From Diphasiastrum complanatum (taxonomy: Eukaryota; Streptophyta; Lycopodiopsida; Lycopodiales; Lycopodiaceae), in NCBI GenBank assembly GCA_029204225.1, contig CM055097.1, positions 56,849,601 to 56,913,600 of the forward strand: DNA of 64,000 bases. Direction: 5' to 3'. The first letter of the stretch is position 1. The number at the start of each line of letters is the position of its first letter. Below, piece by piece: positions 1-10,559 of the stretch. The notes below the pieces were generated by a model. That model was given only the letters and a program-made list of their open reading frames with translations, was not told the origin of the DNA and did no database searches. The translations under genes and the position numbers were made by a program.

Positions 1-104
1 GGGTTCATCTGACCCTAGATCAAAGATCAATAAACGTGCAGGAAGAATCATGAATAGAAATTAGTCATTCACCAAGGAGACAACTGTGGGCTTAATCTCC
101 AACG

Positions 105-116
105 GTCCCCCTTAAG
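105..116 (-). promoter_or_regulatory. Polypurine tract of Copia A
   Basis: The minus strand reads TTAAGGGGGACC directly before the start of the 3' LTR. This is the expected plus-strand primer position and fixes the LTR boundary at about 104. Confidence 0.75.
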
Positions 117-123
117 GTCACGG

Positions 124-1639
124 TTGGTGCCTTGGTATCTTCGTTAGGTTCAGCATGTTGAAGAACTTCTGATGCTGCCCTGAGAAAACTTTTTCCTGAA
201 TGAAATGATACTGGATTTCTATGTGCTTGGATTTGCCATGAAATCTGGGATTCACTGATAGTGAAATACAGCTCAAGTTGTCACATAGAATGGTGGTAGC
301 ATTGAATTGAGTGTGATGTAAGTCGTGAATTAATAACCTGATCCATACAGCTTCTTTTGAAGCTTGACATGCTGTGATGTACTCTGCCTCGGTCGAAGAA
401 AGTGCAACCGATTTCTACTTCCTTGAGTTCCACGAAATCGGTCCCCTTGCCAGATAGAAACAGAACCCGGAGGTAGATTTTTTAGTAGAGACTGTTCCTC
501 CCCAATCCGAGTCGGAGTAGCCTCGTAGGACGAGTGGGTCGATAGCATTTCCATCATAACACAAAATGTGATCTAAATTTTCCTGAATATATCTCATCAC
601 TCTCTTTAATGCTTTCCAACGAGACATCCTAGGATTAGACATGAATTGACTTAATGTGCTAACAGCGTATGCTAAATATGGTCTAGTACACAACATTGCA
701 TACATCAAAGATCCTATTAGTGAATGATAAGGGTACTTTGCTATGTTGAGTACTTCACTATTAGAATCAGCACAAGTAGGTTTAGTCAATACTATACTTG
801 GATCCATCGGAGTATCAATTGGTTTGCAATCAGACATATGAAATTTTTCTAAAATGCCTTTTAGACATGTCTGCTGACTAAGATAGATCTTTTTCTGAAG
901 CCTATTTCTAGTAATGTGAATTCCTAGCAAAGAATGGACAGCTCCTAAATCAGTCATGTCAAATTCCTTTTACAGATCACTCTTAGTAGTGTGTAGAAGA
1001 GAAGTGTCGTTAGACAAAATAAATGCATCATCTACGTAAAGAGCTATGTGAACTGAATTCTTCGAATAAACATTACAGTGCAGCGCTTGCACACTTAGTG
1101 CTCTTGGCCTTTGACTTCGAATCCTTTCGGTTGGAAGGTATACAGCTCCTCTTCGACGTTGCCGTTGAGAAATGCTGTCTTGACATCCATTTGGTGCATT
1201 TCGAAGTCTTATGCGGCTGCTAACACAACCAGAGTCCTGATTGACTGCATCTTGACGACAGGACTAAAAATTTCTTGATAATCCACTCCTTGGACTCGAG
1301 TGAATCCTTTAGCCACCAACCGTGCTTTCCATTTAGCAACGGAACCATCAAAGTTGATCTTCTTCTTGAAGATCCACTTGTTGTCGATAACTCTCTTGTG
1401 AGTGGGGAAGTCGTCCAGTGTCTAGGTCTGGTTCGTCAAAAGTGAGTTGTACTCGCTTTCCATAGCTTCTTGCCACTTCACAACATCCTTGGAGTTAATT
1501 GCTTCGGCTAGGCTCTCTGGTTCTTCTGATGAAGTCCAGAATGATTGAGGTGTATACCTCTCAGGAACTGTCCGAGTCCGTGAGGATTTGCGGACGCTTG
1601 GTTGACTAGGATGCGATGATGCTTCTTTTTGAATTTCTC
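124..1639 (-). pseudogene. Copia A reverse transcriptase and RNase H, degenerate
   Basis: The RT catalytic motif YVDDA is encoded at 1027-1038. The long frame 957-415 covers the RT thumb to RNase H: LLGIHITRN, SLIGSLMYAM, then GYSDSDWGG with the RNase H aspartate. After one shift near 410 the frame continues with LSSTEAEY and CDNLS, and ends just before the polypurine tract. It would copy element RNA into cDNA if intact. At least two shifts are present, near 960-1000 and 410. Confidence 0.87.
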
Positions 1640-3239
1640 AAGATCTGCTCGAGCTGGCTTGGTCTGGTCTGATGACAGGTTCTGTCGGTTGCTCGGCTTC
1701 TGTAGCTGTAGCTGCAGGTTCTGTAGAAGAAACATTATCGTTGGAAGATTCCATGCTACGTAAAATAGGATGAAATGACATAGCGTCGTTTATCGATGGT
1801 TGTTTGAAATCATAGTATGTATGTTCTTGAAATATTACATCCCTAGAGACAAATACTACATTGGTGGATGGATCATAAACTTTATAAGCTTTATGTTCAT
1901 CAGGATAGCCAGTGAAAATACATTTATTTGTCCTATGATCCAGCTTCTTCCTAAGTTGTTTAGGAATGTGAACAAAACATATACAACCAAAGATTTTTAA
2001 ATGGCTGACACTATGCTTGTGCCCATGCCAAATTTCATGAGGAGTTTTGTTGTTGACGACTTTGGTGTTGGATTTGATCTGCATGTAACAGGCCGTGGCA
2101 GTAGCTTCTGCCCAGAACTTCGCAGGCAGGTAGCTTCTGCCCAGAACTTCGCAGCATGGATCTGGCTGAGTTGAGAAGAGTTCGATTCTTCCTTTCTGCA
2201 ATCTCGTTTTGTTGAGGTGAATAGGAAGTGGTGAACTGTCTTCTAATACCATGTTCAGCCATGTAGTCGGACATCTCGTTAGAGAGGTATTCGCCGCCAC
2301 CATCAATTCAGAGTGCCTTCACTTTTGTAGACGTTTATGTCTCAGCCATGGCCTTGAATCTCTTGAAGCATTCAAAGGCTTCAGATTTGTGCTTAATGAA
2401 CATGACTGTAGACCATCTAGAATAATCATCTATGAGAGTGATAAAATAGATTGCATCTCCTAAGGACGAAGTTGGCATTGGACCACAGAGATCGCTATGT
2501 ACAAGATCCAATACATGCTTTGTTTTGATGGAATGTGATTTGGGAAACTTGCTTCTAGATTGTTTGCCATAGACGCATGATTCACAAAAGAAAGATTTCT
2601 ATCTAATTAAGAAGGGAAATACAATCCATCAACTAAATTATTACAACGCATATAGGAAAGTGATCTTGTATTCACGTGTCCATATCGACTATGCCACAAA
2701 ATAGATTATCGTTTACATTTTCATGAGAGATGCTAGCTAATGCAACTGAATTAGAGAGTATGTAAAGATTTTCGACTCTAGTGCATGTAGTCAGAATAGT
2801 ATCTTCCTCGAATATTGTACACTGCTCAGATGAGAAAGTAACAGTGTAGCCCTCATCAGTTATCTTAGAGACTGATAACAGGTTCTTTGATAGCTGAGGA
2901 ACGTGAAGGACGTTGGGAACACAAATAGATAGATCGTTGTTGAATGTGATCTTGACTGTCCCTTTGCCTTCAACGCGTATGGTGCTTGAATCTCCGAGGT
3001 AGATGAATTGATCCCTCTTGTAAGCTGCATACTCGGTAAACCATTCCTTGCGAGAGGTCATGTGCTGGGTAGTGCCGCTGTCCAGGTACCAGCTATACAG
3101 TCTTCGTTGCTGTTGTTGTAAGCCATTAACAAGTGTGTATCTTGATCCTTGAATTCCGCCGCGTTGGAGGAGTCTGGCTGTTGCTGTTGTTGCTTCTTCG
3201 CCTCGTTGTAGATCCGAATACGACACTCCTTGATGTCGT
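1640..3239 (-). pseudogene. Copia A protease and integrase, degenerate
   Basis: The aspartic protease active site is visible as WYLDSGTTQHMTS (about 3080-3050), with the usual downstream VPNVLHVPQLSKNLLSVSK. Integrase follows: about 2290-2200 reads the SPQQNEIAERKNR block, and about 2100-1900 reads FWAEATATACYMQ, HLKIFGCICFVHIPK and KCIFTGY. A local tandem duplication of about 25 bp (GGTAGCTTCTGCCCAGAACT unit, about 2115-2150) disrupts the integrase frame. Frames shift several times, so no functional enzyme is expected. Confidence 0.85.
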
Positions 3240-3985
3240 GATTGGCTCTCTTGCAATATTTGCAGAAAAGCTTTTTTCATGATCCACCATGCTCACCTTG
3301 AGTATGAGGCTTCTGCTGTTGCTGCTGCACTTGATCCTTGCCCTTGGAATAATCTTTCTTCTTGGTGTACGGGGCCATGGATTTGTCTTTGATGGACAGG
3401 CCACTGGTCTTTCTCCGCATTTTTTCTTGAAGAAGATGACCGATCACCTTTTGAAGAGTGAGGTCGGGTTGTGTGGAGATCATCACCACAAAGTGTTCAT
3501 ATGACTTTGGAAGAGAAGAAAGCAAGGTCATGACGGCATCATTATCTTGAATAGAACATCCTACAGTTGATAACTGATCCAATAAAGATTTGAAGTTGTT
3601 GATGTGATAAGTGAGAATCAGACATGCTAAGAGTAAAAAACTTCTTTCTCAGATGTAATCTAGTGGTTACATCATGAGTCTCATAGAGATTTGATAACAA
3701 ATCTAATGCATCCTTAGAGGTTTTGCATGTGGTAATGTGGGATATTTGGGAGTCGGCCAGATTGAGTGTGATACATGCTAAGGCCTTCTGATCTTTGATC
3801 TTCCATGCCTTTGCTTGATCACCATCTTCTGGTTTCAGGTCAGCACCTTCTACTACATCCCAAAGATCTCTATCTATCAACATCATCCGGAGTTTTAACT
3901 TCCAGATGTAGAAGTTAGAACCATTGAACTTGTCAATGATTCTAGCCTCGTTGGATGATGACGAAGAGTTACCTATATGAGACAT
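3240..3985 (-). pseudogene. Copia A gag (capsid and zinc knuckle), frameshifted
   Basis: Retrotransposon capsid gene. The chosen start gives MSHIGNSSSS, followed by FNGSNFYIWKLKLRMML, a typical Copia Gag N-terminus (UBN2-like), and then SLPKSYEHFVVMIS. The reading frame shifts near 3560-3580. A stop follows GEHGGS (about 3277), and the nucleocapsid knuckle CKYCKRANHDIKEC is read in the frame beyond that stop. Gag would package element RNA in cytoplasmic particles. The deleted copy at 36.5-37.4 kb has the same layout. Confidence 0.85.
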
Positions 3986-4035
3986 ACTAACAATAATACA
4001 AATAGAACACACTTAATCTCTCGGCATATGAGCTA

Positions 4036-4048
4036 CACTCTGATACCA
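4036..4048 (-). promoter_or_regulatory. Primer binding site of Copia A
   Basis: The minus strand reads TGGTATCAGAGTG, the classical plant Copia primer binding site complementary to the initiator tRNA-Met 3' end. It lies three bases inside the 5' LTR, followed by the gag leader. Confidence 0.85.
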
Positions 4049-4644
4049 ATCTGATGGGGCAAGGGAGATAGAAGAATGCGAACGGAGAAGAGAGCAGGAA
4101 TATTGCGGAACAACTCTCTCGTTACAATCAGCTGCTAGATGCAAAAACAGTGTAATAGAAAGTTGATGCTAAATATAATCACAACTTTAAGTGTTCTAAT
4201 TGCCCAACAGGATCTTAAAAAATTTATTCATACTCACAAAAATGAGAGTATAGTCCACCGAAGAGATTAGGAATGGTTTGTTTGTGGTATTACTGAAAAA
4301 TGGATTCAATGTGAAGTTTAGTTCTGAAATAGATTTATATAGCAGTATGATATCGTGAGTTCCTCAGGCGTCAAAGATAGCCATCGTCTGATCAGAAACT
4401 GAGGAGTTGTAAACGTCCGTGTTCTGATCAGACTGAGTAAACAAGCGCGATCAAACAAAGATAAAGTGCATTAAATCACAATAAGCATTCATCTACGTTA
4501 TACACAGATAGAAAAGTGTATTGTTGCTATATTACATTGAAGCACAACAATGACAATTACAACCAAAATGACGGCATAACTGGGAGGCTCAAAATCATTA
4601 GTCTCATGGACGGAGTGTCTCAAGTAATATGTGTTGGGATGATC

Positions 4645-4652
4645 TATTTATA
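4645..4652 (-). promoter_or_regulatory. TATA box in Copia A LTR
   Basis: The minus strand reads CTATAAATAG here. The same motif lies at 30204-30213 in the solo LTR of this family, in the same position relative to the LTR end, which supports it as the element's core promoter. Confidence 0.6.
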
Positions 4653-4906
4653 GATTGCATCCATGTATTAACTATATTAAATGTTTCACCTAATTAGGTA
4701 AGTTGTTGAACTTGGAAGGATATGGTTTTTGTGACAATTGTACATAGTGTATCCTGTCAACGTAGGGAATGTTGACGTGGACGAGGACGTCGCAAATTCT
4801 CTCACTTCGCATTTTACGTGAAGTGGTTTTCTCTCACTTCACAAATTTCGAGAAGTGGCTGGGAACGTCTTTCGTTCAAAATAGACGACCTTCGCTTTTT
4901 TTCTCT

Positions 4907-4934
4907 CTTCGGCTTTTTCACGAAAAAGCCGAAG
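4907..4934. repeat. Perfect 13-bp-arm hairpin in LTR upstream region
   Basis: Arms CTTCGGCTTTTTC and GAAAAAGCCGAAG are separated by AC. It sits in a series of related imperfect hairpins (about 4790-5160) upstream of the TATA box. The solo LTR (29820-30070) and the deleted copy (38240-38550) carry related arrays. Confidence 0.8.
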
Positions 4935-5579
4935 TTGCTCTAAAGCAGTTCAAGTCTTGAAGTAAATGACCTTCGGAAATTTTCTCTCTCTTCACGAACA
5001 TTACGCGAAAAAAGCCGAAGGTGCCCTAAAATGATTGAACTTTGAACTGTGCCTTAGTGTTGCATTTCGGGGAAATGCGAAAAAGGTGAAACTGTCGCAA
5101 AATAATTTAAACTATTGAACTATGCTAGTTTCGCATTTCGGGGAAATGCAAAAAAGGCGACACTGTGGCGAACATTTTTCATTTATGCAGACTTTCGCGA
5201 CACAGAGTATTTATGCAGACTGTCACGAAAGTAATGTATTTCTGCAGACTTGTTCTAAATGCAAGTTTGTGAAAGTCCTTGAAGATGGCCAAGTCTTCAA
5301 TGACTTCAAGTTATTAAGCTTAACATCTGAACTTGAAATTATGACAGGATTGGCTAGAGATCAGCCGGAAGCCCGTTTGTTGACGTTCTTCAAATAGTTT
5401 GGCTGTCTAAGTTATGATTCCTGTAGGTATCAGATGAGCAGACTTTGAACCCAAAATAGGTTTCACCTGACCCTAGATCAAAGATCAATAAACGTGCAGG
5501 AAGAATCATGAAATAGAAATTAGTCATTCACCAAGGAGACAAGTGTGGGCTTAATTTCCAACAAAACTAGGAGGCTCAA

Positions 5580-6085
5580 GTTCATCCTTTTTTGCTCTTG
5601 AGCCTCACAAAGCTCTTGACGAGGCTCCTCATCCTTGGAATCAATCAAGGATAAAAACTCACTGGTTCCATCTTTGTCTCACTCTTATTCTTTGGGTGAA
5701 GGGTCTTCGTCAAAGACGACTACATGTCACGGACTTTGCATTAAGTCACTTTCACTCGTCCTTAGGTATGTGTGTGTATACTATGCACCCAAATACTCAA
5801 AAGTTGCCCACTTTGGTCTTGTTGCCGCCATACACTTCTTCAAGCGTGATTCTATCAACGTCGTTGGTTGGGTATCTATCTAATTAAAAAACAGCAGCTG
5901 CTATTGCTTTTGCCCAAAAGGAATCTAACTACCCTTTTGCCTTGAGCATGCTCCTCGGACACTCAACTATAGACCTGTTTTTTTTCTCATTCATGCCATT
6001 TTAGTCTAGTGTATGTCGATCGACAATTTGTCTCAAAGATCTTTGAACTCCTCAGAAATGTATTCACCACCTGCATCTGACATGA
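5580..6085 (-). pseudogene. Old Copia integrase fragment
   Basis: The minus-strand translation, with many stops, reads GGEYISEEFKDL near 6070, then a degraded QNG..RK/AKG..FWA-like block, and near 5800 FGCIVYTHIPKDE, the conserved block after the integrase core. It abuts the 5' LTR of element A, so A inserted beside or into this older relic. No LTR is recognised. Confidence 0.6.
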
Positions 6086-6678
6086 GTCTTTAGCTTCTTT
6101 CTTCTCTCTCTGGAATTGGATATACTAATGATATCTATATGTGAAATCAGAATATATCCAATTTCACATATTTAATTTGAGAAGTCCATGATGTCGTAAG
6201 TTAAAGCTTAGAAAAAATGTACATGCAATCAAAGGATCTATATCAAAACAATAATATATTCAATAAACAAAAAGTCCTAGCCAACGAACATTGCTTGTGT
6301 CTCCTCAATATCCAAGTATAAGTTGCTAACTGGGGTACCCAGTGTTGACTAACAAGCAAATGACAATTAACAAGAAGGAAGAAAAAACTGCACATAGAAT
6401 AGGGACCATAATGAGTAGACAAGAGTTACCAAGACATAGACAAAATACAAAATACTAGAACCAAAGTAGTCAGTCTCCTTAGGTCCATGCTTTTTAAAAT
6501 TCTAGTGTTTATTATCTTTAACATACCAAAAACTAAATACCAGAGACAAAATCAAAAGAGTCTAAAATAGTTCGAACATTTTTCATGATTTTCTTAAATA
6601 AGTAACCCTTGTGGAGTAACAAATTGATTAGATTGCTTAATTGATTCAAAAAAGCATCTCTACTACATAGAATTAATG
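6086..6678. other. No gene seen
   Basis: AT-rich sequence with no recognisable coding frame on either strand. It contains only a small inverted repeat around 6115-6165 (ATTGGATATACT / TATATCCAAT). Confidence 0.4.
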
Positions 6679-6935
6679 AACCGTGGGCAGTTCACCACGG
6701 TTTTGAGAACCGTACGGTTCTCAATTTTTTTTGGCCAGAACCGTGGTGAACCGTGTAGTTATCATTTAATTAATTAACTTTTTATTTTTTTAGTTCATTT
6801 TTTATGAAACATTGATTAATTAATTAATTAATTAATCAATTATTTATGATGAACCGTACCACGGTTCATGAACCGTGGTACGGTTCACCCAACAGTTCTC
6901 AGACCCCACGGTTCTGAGAACCGTAGGTACTATGC
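6679..6935. repeat. Palindromic GAACCGT foldback cluster (MITE-like)
   Basis: About a dozen copies of ACCGTGG/GAACCGT in both orientations flank an AT-rich core with an (ATTA)n tract. It includes a perfect 22-bp palindrome at 6703-6724 and a perfect 38-bp palindrome at 6850-6887 centred on TTCATGAA. The outer parts are loosely inverted copies of each other. This suggests a foldback or MITE-type element, but no clear target duplication was found. Confidence 0.55.
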
Positions 6936-9006
6936 TCTACTAGTACAAAGATGAGAAAACCAGTAGTTCATATTTAACAGAATTGTATATATTTGAAGAA
7001 AAATGAGGTGTGTGAGATATGAGATTGTACTCTGGCTGCAACATTTTGATGTCTTCACCAAGTTCTAGGGCAAATATGTATTTGAGAAACATAGATCATC
7101 TCTTGGAATATGATTGTTTCCTACATTGTCACAACATTAGAATTCTAGCTTTCTAGTTTTGGATGTAGGTGATCAATCATATCCATAGCCAATTTTGGGT
7201 AAATCTTTCACACTTATCGTTATTCCTAGATGTAGAATGAGGTGCCATTTTGTGGCAATTAGTGGTAGAGAATAGAGGGCTAACGAACATTATAAGTCAA
7301 TAATGCTCAAAGTTGTGGTAGAGGTGGATGGTCTGAACAGTGTCACAAATGCTGGGGGTTGGATGGTCTTGATGGTGTGGTAAAAGAGGTAGATGGTTAG
7401 CTAGAGGGTGTCGAGTGGTCTGCCAGCTGCCCGAGTGGTGCCAGGCCTTGCTGCCTTAGTCCGCTGCTATTGTTGCTATGAAAGCTCTATAATGCCGTAG
7501 GGTCTCTAGAAGCTATCGTTGGCTGAGCAGTAGAGGCTGCCGTCGGTTGTTGAGCCCTAGAACCTGTTGCTGGCTGAGTCCTGCCATCTCCATAGTGCGA
7601 TCAAACACTGCTGTTCTGCATTTCCTAGCGGTTGGCATACACAGATGCCGACAAGCTGACCATTAGTAGTGCCGAGAAGATGATCCCACAGCCTAGTCAA
7701 AGTGTTGGAAAACTCTTTGTTGCAAAAGTGATACAATAGTGGCTGAACTCGGTGTGAATGAGCTCTGCCTCCTACCAGGTGGTGAATGTCTCTCTTTGGC
7801 CACACTACAAAAAAGAGCTGAATAAACCTTATCTACAAGCTCTACCAACCCAAAACAATAAAAAACACTGAACTAGGCCCAAAACTGCTAAAACCTAAAC
7901 CCTCGGGCATGAATGTTTAATGATCAACCCCAAACCCTAAACCCCAGCCTAACACACTGAATTGCGCCCTAGAACTCTAAAAAACACAACATAATCAACA
8001 TGGCCAACATAAACAAAAAATGACCTAAAACTTCAAACAGACATTCTGTAGCTAATGGGGAGGTGGTAAATGATGTGTACCTTGAAAAACTTTTTGGACA
8101 ACTAGCAAAAAGAACAAAAACAAAGATAGACACAAATGGACGGTTGTACTCCCCACGATGATTTGACATTGATTACAAAGCCATTTTGCTTGAATTAAAT
8201 CACAAAATTAAAATTTTGGGACTACTGTAATTCTTCACAAAATGTTAATGAAGAGAAGGCCTAAATGTGAGGTAGGAACAACATTTTTCAGAACAGACGG
8301 ATGTCATGAAATGTGCATCATGCACTAAAACGGCTGGGATTACTTCGATTTGTTTGCTGTTGGAGGAATCTGCATCTAGGGCATAATTGTTGATAGGGAA
8401 CTTTGAAGAGTAATGTCACATTTAATCCTTGTGATTCCTCATTCCTTTTAAATCTTGTACTATGGGCTATTTTTGGAGAAGATAGCGCCTGAGGCCAGGT
8501 TGTCTTTATGCATACGCAACTGTGATTTGACTCAGTTTGCAATTTGCTACCTCTATGTTAGAGTGAATCCAAAGTATCCAAAGACCGGGTTTCTTGACAT
8601 TGAAAGAAGGAAGAGGTTTTTTATTATTATTATTTAAATTGGAATTTCCTATTGTTCTTTGTATTTGAAAAGCTAGATATGTTGATGTTGAACTACAATT
8701 GGGGGACTTTTAAGGTTGCCACACTTGGTCAAATGAAGGATCAGCATAATGATTCTTTATTTTGATGGAAGATCTATCAATTGCAATGCAAGTGTTCAGC
8801 CTTCTTTGGACCTAATGAAATATTAAGTTCTCTTTCCTTTTTGGTTTTGCAGTTTTAAATTTTTTTGCTTTACAAGCAGAATATGCCTTGTAGCTTTACA
8901 TATCTCAAATAGCTTTGTCACAGTTCTGTGATATCTGGACTTATCAAGATTGACTCTTTTACTCATAATTATTTCTGACTGGCAATCTGTATGTGAACAT
9001 CATCAG
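6936..9006. other. No gene seen; presumably intron of the LMBR1-like gene
   Basis: No exon of the LMBR1-like protein upstream of 9007 was found here. The short ORFs have no recognisable content. At 7920-7945 there is a run of CCCTAAAC-like plant telomere-type units in degraded form, too short to be more than interstitial. Confidence 0.4.
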
Positions 9007-10559
9007 GGTTACTAGGAACTGCAGCATTTGCATTTTTCTGCCTCTACCTTATCTTGGCTGTAATCTCTGGAGAAATGCATCTTGGCCTCAACTTTGTTTT
9101 CATCACGATTCATCCAATGAGGTTATACATATACTTTTACACAGTCATTTTTCTTTGTACAAAATTTAATGATGTACAACTAATGCACAGATTAAGTTAT
9201 GGAGCTTTACATAGTCGCTATGAAGTTCTAGAATGATTGTATTACGACTTAACATTCACAGAAGCATCTCTTGGCTTGTGAGTAGCTAATTTGAGGGGGG
9301 TTTTGTCTCAGGTGGGGTAGAACTCTGATGAGCTCATTTCTTTTCAATGTGGGGCTTATTCTTCTGTGCTCAATCAGGTAAATGCAAATTATTGTTTTGC
9401 TATTAGCAGTGCATTTCTGCTCTTCACATGTCTTGCTTTCAAGTGGTTTTCTGAGCGCAGCACAACAGTTATTCCTATTCCCTTTTCTTTGCATGATGTT
9501 ACTTTGTAGGGTTGGCCTATTGTTGTTGTGGGGTATTGCGTCTATGATAGTTTGGAATCGTGTAGTGGAGTGAGAATTATAACTGGCTCTGGTATTTAGT
9601 ATTAGTGATTGGCAATTTTAATGCATGTATTGTGAAAAGTGCAGTGTAATTCAGTTTTGCGCCAAGGCATTTGCAGTCTATGCTCAGGCTACTGCCGTCC
9701 AGGAGATTTTTGGTCATACACTGGAATCCTTGCGTGGGATTAAGTACTTGTTTAGGTGAGTTAGTTACTTCTCTGTTCCAATCTCATCACAATGTAGCCA
9801 GCTCAATGTGAAATATTTGTTGGACCTCGATTGAAAAAAGACAGAAGTCAAAGATTAATGGTACATATCAGGTCGGAATCAAATTCGAAGGCATCTGTGG
9901 AGTCTAAATTGAATGAATGTGTAAACCTTTACTGCTGAAGTTGTGCTGCTTTTGAGTGGGATTATTGTTCACAAGCATGAAAGACCTAAGCTTTTTGTAT
10001 ACATTCTGGGACTGTAATATAGCGTATCAGTTGTCCACAAGCAAACTGTTGTAGCTTGTGGTAACGCTTTTGTCAAGCCTGAAGTCACTCATTTTCTGCT
10101 GCATTGTACAGGTATAATGTATTTCAGATTGCGTTTGTTGCATTTGCATTTGTGACTCTGGTGTATTACCTGGCATTTGTGAGTATTGTACTTATCCTTC
10201 ACTTCAAAGACTTTTTTGAGTTTAAGCTCTGGCTTGATGGTGTTGCCAATAAATAATGTTGGATAGGCTCAATTTGTATTTCATTACAGTTGCATTTCAA
10301 ATTGTCTTTTGTGAAACTGATTTCCTATGCATCTTCTCTTTACATGTCGAATAGAATGGTTGTGGCGGTGATATCAACCAAGGTCTTTCTATCGAGAATG
10401 AAGCCACATTCACTCCCCAAATTATACTGCCTAGTGTTGTAGCTTCTGAATCACTCAGCTTACATTTGCGAAACTTTTGGGTTCATATTGTCAGTTTTAC
10501 AATTTATACTGGTTTTGTAGGGGTGGAGAAGGAAAAAGAGAGCGAAGCAGTTGGTTTGA
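9007..10559 (+). CDS. LMBR1-like multipass membrane protein, last five exons
   Basis: The C-terminal ~132 residues of a plant LMBR1-like (LIMR/LMBD1-type) integral membrane protein, normally about 500 aa. Exons by GT-AG borders: 9007-9121, 9312-9377, 9645-9755, 10112-10178 and 10521-10559 (TGA). The joined frame reads [40 protein letters not shown], then [42 protein letters not shown] and YNVFQIAFV. It ends [12 protein letters not shown]. This gives two to three transmembrane segments and a basic cytosolic tail, as in the family. All splice phases fit and there are no stops. Upstream exons are not in the window, implying an intron over 9 kb filled with transposons, or truncation. This is the only confident host gene. 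Confidence 0.88.

Larger units (their letters stand above)
1..5563 (-). mobile_element. Copia LTR retrotransposon A, cut by left edge
   Basis: A Ty1/Copia element transcribed leftwards. Its complete 5' LTR (4052-5563) is followed by a tRNA-Met-type primer binding site, gag with a zinc knuckle, an aspartic protease, integrase, reverse transcriptase and RNase H in Copia order, then a polypurine tract and the first ~104 bp of the 3' LTR at the window edge. The 3' LTR start (61-104) matches the outer end of the 5' LTR (5521-5563) almost base for base. The coding part carries several frameshifts and stops, so the copy is inactive. Two relatives lie in the window: a solo LTR at 29421-30801 and a deleted copy at 35490-38607. 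The left target duplication is outside the window; the right flank begins AAACT. Confidence 0.93.
4052..5563 (-). repeat. 5' LTR of Copia A (1512 bp)
   Basis: On the minus strand it starts TGTTGGAAATTAAGCCC and ends GCCCCATCA, the TG...CA ends expected of an LTR. The homologous LTRs at 29421-30801 and 37495-38607 define the same boundaries. It contains a TATA box and, upstream of it, a dense array of small inverted repeats rich in CTTCGGC/GCCGAAG. Confidence 0.92.

Noticed and set aside
1023-1223. Plus-strand ORF of 66 codons
   Set aside because: Antisense shadow of the Copia A RT region that encodes YVDD on the minus strand.
5635-5887. Two overlapping plus-strand ORFs (82 and 63 codons)
   Set aside because: They are antisense to the decayed Copia integrase fragment and show no coding features.
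7557-7805. Minus-strand 82-codon ORF
   Set aside because: No family resemblance, no splice context, and the composition looks random.
7920-7945. Telomere-like CCCTAAAC units
   Set aside because: Only two or three degraded units; not a telomeric array.
8455-8637. Possible upstream exon of the LMBR1-like gene
   Set aside because: The translation does not match the expected family sequence, and splice borders are poor.
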